The translations under genes and the position numbers were made by a program. Positions 51,312 to 56,294 of a stretch of 56,294 nt of DNA are shown one piece after another. The notes beneath the pieces were generated by a model that had not been told where the DNA came from, ran no database searches, and saw only the letters and a program-made list of their open reading frames with translations. Every line of letters begins with the position of its first letter. Within the stretch, counting starts at the first letter, position 1. Location of the stretch: NCBI GenBank assembly GCA_025362495.1, contig JANYGI010000190.1:1-56294 (forward strand). Reading direction: 5' to 3'. This stretch comes from Byssovorax sp. GTDB lineage: Bacteria > Myxococcota_A > Polyangia > Polyangiales > Polyangiaceae.

Positions 51312-52070
51312 CTAGATCGAAGCGAGGCTCTCGAGGACCTCGGTGGCGATCATCGTGCCGAGTCGGTCGAGCAGCTCGTCGCCCTCTGCGGCGGTCGCGC
51401 GAGCGGGAGCGCCGGTGTACGCGTGATCGAGCCCCATCGCGCGGAAGCTGTGCTTTCCGGCCTTGATCCCGTCCGACAGGCTCACGTCGAGGTCCGGGAG
51501 CGCGGCGGCAGCGAGGGTGTTCACCGTGGCGGGCGCGGCCGCGAGGACGAGCGACGTCTCGTAGCGGCCGGCGTGGCAAGCGCCGCTCTTGAACTCGGGC
51601 GACAGGGTGCGACCCCAGCGGCGCGAGAGCGGGCAAGCGACCGAGGCGCGCCCCGCCGCGAGGCCCGCCACCGCGGCGCGCACCGCGGCGTCGTGGGCCG
51701 GCTCGAGGTGGTTGTTGACGAGGCACACGTGAGAAAATCCCGCGGCGAGATAGCCCTCGACCACGGCGCGGGCAAAGGCGGTGAGCGCCGCCGCCGGGAC
51801 GGAGATCGCCCCCGCAAACCCCTCTGCAAAGCAGGTCACGCCGTAAGGGATCGCGGGCGCGAGGAGGGCAAAGAGAGGCCGGGACGGGTCGCCTTCGAGC
51901 AGGGTCGCGGCGCGCGCGATCGCCGCCTCGCTGATCACCGTGTCGGTCCCGAGCGGGAGGTGCGGCCCGTGCGGCTCGACCGATCCGACCGGCACGAGGG
52001 CGACGACGGCGCGCTCGCCCAGCAGGGCGTCGAGCGACTCGGTGGTGAGGTCGGCGATCCGTCGGGCCAT
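51312..52070 (-). CDS. Creatininase-family hydrolase
   Basis: 252 aa. Metal ligands are suggested by VEPHGPHLPLGTDTVI (Glu, His, Asp) and the family helix VCLVNNHLEPAHDAAV. Amidohydrolase of an unidentified small amide or peptide. Begins 5 nt after the CoA-ligase stop, so translationally linked. Confidence 0.87.
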   Translation of the reverse strand: MARRIADLTTESLDALLGERAVVALVPVGSVEPHGPHLPLGTDTVISEAAIARAATLLEGDPSRPLFALLAPAIPYGVTCFAEGFAGAISVPAAALTAFARAVVEGYLAAGFSHVCLVNNHLEPAHDAAVRAAVAGLAAGRASVACPLSRRWGRTLSPEFKSGACHAGRYETSLVLAAAPATVNTLAAAALPDLDVSLSDGIKAGKHSFRAMGLDHAYTGAPARATAAEGDELLDRLGTMIATEVLESLASI

Positions 52071-52075
52071 GACGC

Positions 52076-53761
52076 TCAATCCCCCCTGGGGCTCTCGCCG
52101 GAGGCCTCTTGCGCCTTCAGCGTCTTCTTGTCGACCTTGCCGCGATCGTTCTTGGGGACATCGTCGGTGAAGACGACCCAGCGAGGATACTTGTGCTTGC
52201 TCAGGCGCTCCTTCACGTGCTCCTTGAGCTCGGCCGCGAGGGCGCGCCGGCCCTCGTCCGTCGCGGCGAGAGAGCGCTTGTCGTCGCGCAGCACAACGTA
52301 GGCCTTGGGCTTCACCAGGCCCTCGTCCTCGGCGCCGATCACCGCCGCGAGCGACACCGCCGGGTGGCGCATCAGGCACTCTTCGACCTCGGTCGGGGCC
52401 ACCCAGATGCCGCCCACCTTGAGGAGATCGTCGGCGCGGCCGCTGAACCAGAGATAGCCTTCCTCGTCGAGGCGGAAGAGATCGCCCGTGCGGCACCAGT
52501 GGCCGAAGAACGTCGCCCAGCTCTTGTCGCGATCCTGGAAATAGCCGAGGGCGACCGAGTCGCCCTTGACCCACATGACGCCGGTTTCCCCGGGCGGGAG
52601 CTCGGCCGCGCCCGGTCCCGCCGCGCCTTCCGAGAGGACCTTGACCTGATATCCCTCCACCACCCGACCGAGGGATCCGGGCTTGATGTCACCCGGGCGG
52701 TTCGAGCAGTAGATGTGAAACATTTCTGCCGATCCGATGCCGTCGTAGACGTCGGCCGGGAAGCGCTCCGTGAAGCGCAGCAGCAGCGCGGGCGGGAGCG
52801 CCTCGCCCGCGGAGAGGTGGAATCGCACGCTGGAGAAATCGAGGCGCGGTTTGCCGGCCGCTGCGCGGGACTCGTCGAGCTCGAGGAGCTTGCCCATCAT
52901 CGTGGGGACGTTGGTGACCACCGTGGGACGATGGCGCTCGATCGCGGCCGTGAGCGCCTCGGGCGTGGGTCGCTCGGCGAAGAGCGCGGTCGTCGCGCCG
53001 ACGGCGAACGGGAACATCAGGTTGGTGCCGGTGGCGTAGCCGAAGAAGAGGCGCGGCACCGAGACGGTGACGTCGCTCGGGCGGTAGCCGACCGTGTTCT
53101 TCGCGTAGTGCTCGGTGTTGAAGGCGAAGTCGCGGTGGGTGTGGATCGCTGCCTTGCTGCGGCCCGTCGAGCCCGAGGTGAAGAGCCAGATGGCGACGTC
53201 GTCGCGCTTGGTGGGCCGCGGCGGCAGAGGCTGGCTGTAACGGCCGTTGTCGATGGCGTCGCGGAGCGAGACCGGCGAGAGCGCCGCGAGCGAGGGCGGC
53301 GTGATGAAGTCGGCCTCGACGTCGCCGCCGGTCGCGACCTCGGGGACGAGGATCAGCGCGCGCAGCCCCGCGGCCGCGAGCGCGGGGCGGATGGCGGCGG
53401 CCGCGCGCGGGTTGGTGATCACCACCGAAGCGCGGGTGTACTCGACCAGGTACGCGAGGTCGTCCGGGGGGGAGTCGGGGTTGCCCATGGCGACGACGGC
53501 GCCGTGATGGAGCGTAGCGAAGAAGGCGTAAACGTAGGCCGGCGTGTCGTGGAGCGCGATGAGCACGCGCTCCTCGCGGGCCACGCCGCCGGCGGCGAAG
53601 AAGCCGCGGAGCGCGCGCACGCGGTCGGCCACGTCGGCGTAGGTCACCCGCTGCTCGCCGAAGAGGACCGCGACCTTTTCGCCGAGCCCCTCGGCGAGGC
53701 GATCGAAGAGAAAATAGTCAGCGAGGTTGAGCTCTTCGGGAAAGGCCTTGGCGGTCTGCAC
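52076..53761 (-). CDS. Benzoate-CoA ligase family enzyme
   Basis: 561 aa ANL adenylating enzyme. AIWLFTSGSTGRSKAAIHTH is the ATP loop, DGIGSAEMFHIYCSN the substrate/AMP motif, and YLWFSGRADDLLKVGGIWVAP the hinge; KNDRGKVDKKTL holds the catalytic Lys. Overall sequence is of the benzoate-CoA ligase type. The GTG at 53761 is preceded by GGAGG. Heads the run ligase, hydrolase, ferritin-like gene. Confidence 0.88.
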   Translation of the reverse strand: MQTAKAFPEELNLADYFLFDRLAEGLGEKVAVLFGEQRVTYADVADRVRALRGFFAAGGVAREERVLIALHDTPAYVYAFFATLHHGAVVAMGNPDSPPDDLAYLVEYTRASVVITNPRAAAAIRPALAAAGLRALILVPEVATGGDVEADFITPPSLAALSPVSLRDAIDNGRYSQPLPPRPTKRDDVAIWLFTSGSTGRSKAAIHTHRDFAFNTEHYAKNTVGYRPSDVTVSVPRLFFGYATGTNLMFPFAVGATTALFAERPTPEALTAAIERHRPTVVTNVPTMMGKLLELDESRAAAGKPRLDFSSVRFHLSAGEALPPALLLRFTERFPADVYDGIGSAEMFHIYCSNRPGDIKPGSLGRVVEGYQVKVLSEGAAGPGAAELPPGETGVMWVKGDSVALGYFQDRDKSWATFFGHWCRTGDLFRLDEEGYLWFSGRADDLLKVGGIWVAPTEVEECLMRHPAVSLAAVIGAEDEGLVKPKAYVVLRDDKRSLAATDEGRRALAAELKEHVKERLSKHKYPRWVVFTDDVPKNDRGKVDKKTLKAQEASGESPRGD

Positions 53762-53827
53762 GGTGCCTCCGCGTACCACGGCGGCACGCGCGTCGCGAGG
53801 GGCCTCGGAGCCTGTTTTTGCAGGAGA

Positions 53828-55468
53828 TCAGGCCGACGCGGCGACCGCGACGTCGGCCGGCGCGGCGGGCGTCTCGGCGAAATACTCGTCGTAGCGCGCG
53901 TCGGCCTCGTCGCCGAAGAGCAGGCGGCAAGCCTCGCGCAGGCCGGGCGCGTCGCGGAGGTGCTCGCGCTTGATCACCAGGGCGATCTTGGAGCGGCGGC
54001 GGAGAAAATCGTCGAGCTTGGTGACCATCTCGCGCTCGGCGGCGTGGGCGATCTCGCAGCGCAGGTACTCGGCGCGCTCGATCAGCACGTCGGCCATCTG
54101 CCGGTCGTGACGGATGCTGTCGAGGAGGCGAAAGGCCTGCTCGCCATAGCGCCGCCAGAGGCGCGTGGAGAGCTTCTCCGACGAGCTCGGCGAGGTCATC
54201 TCGTCGAGCTTCATCGCGCGCGCCTCGGCGAAGAAGCGGTGTTTCACGTCGTCGCCGGGCTCGCCGTACCAGCGCTTCTCCGGATCGGGGAGCGTGACGC
54301 CGAGGCGGCGGACGTCGGCGCAGAGCTCTTCACCCACGTTGAGGCAGTCGGTGAGCTTGCCGCCGAAGACGCTGACGTGAGCGCGCTCGGCATCGACCTC
54401 GATCACGTGCTTGCGCGAGAGCTGCATCCAGTCCGTGGCGCCGGAAGAGCCCTGCACGGCGAGCGGGCGCACGCCGCAGCGCTCGGCGATGATGTCGGCC
54501 TCGGTGAGCGGGCGCGGCAGGCGAAGGCGCTTGTTGATGTTGGAGAGGACGAAGCGCCGATCCTCCGCGGTCACGTGCGTCTCGGGGCGCTCGACCCTGG
54601 TGTCGGTCGTGCCGATGCAGGTGCGCGGGCCCATCGGGATCACGAAGAAGAGGCGGCCGTCGTCGGCGAAGAACGTGAGCACCCGGGCGCTCGGCGTGAG
54701 CCGATCGACGATGAGGTGAATGCCCTTCGAGAAGATGTGATGCGTCTTCGTCGCCTCGTGGCTGAGCGCGTTGTGGGCGTCGACATACGGGCCACAGGCG
54801 TTGATCAGCGCCCTGGCGCGGACGGTGCCCTCGGCGCCGGTGACCCGATCGCGCGTGCGCACGATCCAGGTGTCGCCCTCGCGGACGGCGCCGAGCGACT
54901 CGACGTAATTGGCGGCGATACAGCCCTTGTCGAGGGCGGAGCGCACGAAGTTCCACACGAAGCGAGCGTCGTTGTCGTGGAGGTACGCGTCGGAGTACTC
55001 GAAGCCGCCGTCGCAGGCGTCGAGGTTGATGATCGGCTCCTCCGCGGCCATGGTGGCCTTCGACAGGAGGCGTGGAGTCCGGGTGAAGAAGCTGCCGATG
55101 AACCAGTAAAGCCAGGTGCCCAGGAAGAGCTTCCACAGGCCATGACGGAACGTGCGCTCGTGGGCGGTGTAGAACCGGATCTCCTGCACCGTCGAGGGGT
55201 ACATGCGGATCAGGTGGTTGCGCGACAGGCAGAGCTTGCGCACGAGCGGGAACTCGAAGCTCTCCATGTACTTGATGCCGCCCCAGACGAGGTTGGACGA
55301 CTGCTCGCTGGTGAAGCCGGCGAAGTCGCCGCGGTCGATCAGGGCGACGCGGGCGCCGCGGTGAGCGAGCGAAGCGGCCGCGACGGCGCCGTTGATGCCT
55401 CCGCCGAGGATGAGGACGTCGAACGTCCCGGTCCTCAGCGCTTCGATGTTGGTGGATCGCAACGTCAT
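53828..55468 (-). CDS. glpD: Glycerol-3-phosphate dehydrogenase (FAD)
   Basis: 546 aa. Oxidises glycerol-3-phosphate to DHAP, passing electrons to quinone at the inner membrane. FDVLILGGGINGAVAAASLA binds FAD; SNLVWGGIKYMESF, GTTDTRVERP and the C-terminal helical domain are family typical. The ATG at 55468 (MTLRSTNIEA) is chosen over an upstream in-frame extension. Divergent from the GMC gene. Confidence 0.94.
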   Translation of the reverse strand: MTLRSTNIEALRTGTFDVLILGGGINGAVAAASLAHRGARVALIDRGDFAGFTSEQSSNLVWGGIKYMESFEFPLVRKLCLSRNHLIRMYPSTVQEIRFYTAHERTFRHGLWKLFLGTWLYWFIGSFFTRTPRLLSKATMAAEEPIINLDACDGGFEYSDAYLHDNDARFVWNFVRSALDKGCIAANYVESLGAVREGDTWIVRTRDRVTGAEGTVRARALINACGPYVDAHNALSHEATKTHHIFSKGIHLIVDRLTPSARVLTFFADDGRLFFVIPMGPRTCIGTTDTRVERPETHVTAEDRRFVLSNINKRLRLPRPLTEADIIAERCGVRPLAVQGSSGATDWMQLSRKHVIEVDAERAHVSVFGGKLTDCLNVGEELCADVRRLGVTLPDPEKRWYGEPGDDVKHRFFAEARAMKLDEMTSPSSSEKLSTRLWRRYGEQAFRLLDSIRHDRQMADVLIERAEYLRCEIAHAAEREMVTKLDDFLRRRSKIALVIKREHLRDAPGLREACRLLFGDEADARYDEYFAETPAAPADVAVAASA

Positions 55469-55580
55469 GCCTGGGGCCGGCGCGGGGTCTAGCACGCCGG
55501 GCGAAAAGACGGCAGACGAGGTCGCGCGGGCCACCACGTGGCCGCTGGATTTCGCCGTCGCGTGATACCGTGGCCGCGCG

Positions 55581-56294
55581 ATGAATGCAGACACCCTCGT
55601 CATCGGCGCCGGCTCGGCGGGCGCGGTGATCGCGTCCCGCGCGACCGAGCGACCGGATCGCAGCGTGCTCCTGATCGAGGCCGGGCCCGACTACCCGGAC
55701 GGCGACATCCCCGCGGATCTACGCGATGGAACGCGCAATTCCATGCGCGACCACGACTGGCGCTTCCGGCACCAGCCGACGCCGGGACAGGTCTCGTTCC
55801 CCTTCCCGCGCGGCAAGGTCGTCGGCGGATCGTCGGCGGTGAACACCTGCGTCGCGCTGCGCGGCCAGGCCTACGACTACGACGAATGGGCGGCGCGCGG
55901 CCTCCCCGAGTGGACGTACGAGCGCTGCCTGCCGGCGTTCAAGCGCCTCGAGAGCGATCAGGATCGCGACGACGAATGGCACGGGAAAACAGGGCCGATC
56001 CCGATCCGACGCCACCCGCCGTCCGAGCTCGTGGCCTGGCAAGCGGCCTTCCTCGCGTCGTGCAAGGCTCTGCGATTCCCGGCCTGCGAAGATCACAACG
56101 GCCCCACGCCGAGCGGCTACGGCCCGCACCCGATGAACAAGATCGCCGGCGAGCGGATGAGCGCGGCGCGCGGCTACCTCACGCCCGCAGTGCGGCGTCG
56201 CGAGAACCTGAGGATCCGCCCGCGCACGCTCGTGCGCCGCGTGCTCAGCGAGGGCCGCCGCGTCACCGGCGTCGAGGTCGTCACCGACGGGAAA
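55581..56294 (+). CDS. GMC oxidoreductase, 3' end missing
   Basis: First 238 codons of a choline-dehydrogenase-like FAD enzyme: MNADTLVIGAGSAGAVIASR, LLIEAGPDYP, and the GMC signature GKVVGGSSAVNTCVALRGQ. Runs off the right edge. Shares a 110-bp divergent region with glpD. Confidence 0.93.
   Translation, partial: MNADTLVIGAGSAGAVIASRATERPDRSVLLIEAGPDYPDGDIPADLRDGTRNSMRDHDWRFRHQPTPGQVSFPFPRGKVVGGSSAVNTCVALRGQAYDYDEWAARGLPEWTYERCLPAFKRLESDQDRDDEWHGKTGPIPIRRHPPSELVAWQAAFLASCKALRFPACEDHNGPTPSGYGPHPMNKIAGERMSAARGYLTPAVRRRENLRIRPRTLVRRVLSEGRRVTGVEVVTDGK

Noticed and set aside
52109-55492. Very long open frame opposite the CoA-ligase and glpD genes
   Set aside because: Composition is the usual antisense shadow of GC-rich codons; glpD and the ligase have clear family motifs on the other strand.

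Overview
The window is GC-rich chromosomal DNA that looks like a myxobacterium of the Polyangiales/Sorangiineae type. The signs are PEGA-type and beta-propeller Ser/Thr kinases, a 1272-residue Cys-repeat/fibro-slime lipoprotein, FHA and OmpA-like proteins, many lipoproteins, and the usual mix of short operons. This is inferred from family content; no rRNA marker is present. The left 35 kb (1-34981) holds housekeeping and envelope genes: the 3' part of cysS, a truncated kinase run into the gene after it, tal, ygfZ, hotdog and TIM-barrel genes, egtD, a CASTOR/POLLUX-like channel, a VKOR-DsbA fusion with an OmpA-like partner, a deoxyhypusine-synthase-like gene coupled to a TlpA-type lipoprotein, a GH5-like enzyme, the giant Cys-repeat protein, a patatin, a rhomboid protease, a cupredoxin convergent with a CopA ATPase, and a stand-alone rplC followed by rlmE.

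The centre (about 35.0-43.5 kb) is the exceptional part. It is one long array of about 37 tRNA genes, all on the minus strand, that between them cover all 20 amino acids. The set is not a copy of a normal tRNA complement. Many members are 69-74 nt long with D-loops of about 3-5 nt. Two Leu tRNAs and a Tyr-like tRNA lack the long variable arm. All four Val/Pro tRNAs have C instead of U at position 33. One Lys-type tRNA carries a 65-nt structured insertion in the anticodon loop. One tRNA looks like an initiator. Most anticodons begin with C or G, which suits GC-rich codon use. Embedded in the array, in the same orientation, are an HNH nuclease and a TROVE/vWA protein (Rsr, the bacterial Ro60). 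Directly upstream of rsr are two related, covarying hairpin RNAs, each following a tRNA-His gene; they are candidates for Y-RNA-like partners of Rsr. Other tRNA-like and structured RNAs, two paralogous 60-codon ORFs inside 320-bp repeats, and a repeated 60-bp hairpin element complete the island. I read it as an accessory, self-contained tRNA and RNA-handling locus. Its origin (phage-like or integrative) and its function are inference.

The right part (43.5-56.3 kb) returns to ordinary genes, nearly all on the minus strand: a glutaryl-CoA-dehydrogenase-like enzyme, an L,D-transpeptidase lipoprotein, two Ser/Thr kinases, a likely aromatic-acid operon (benzoate-CoA-ligase-type enzyme, creatininase-family hydrolase, ferritin-like PaaA/C-type protein), and glpD. 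A GMC oxidoreductase starts divergently and runs off the right end.
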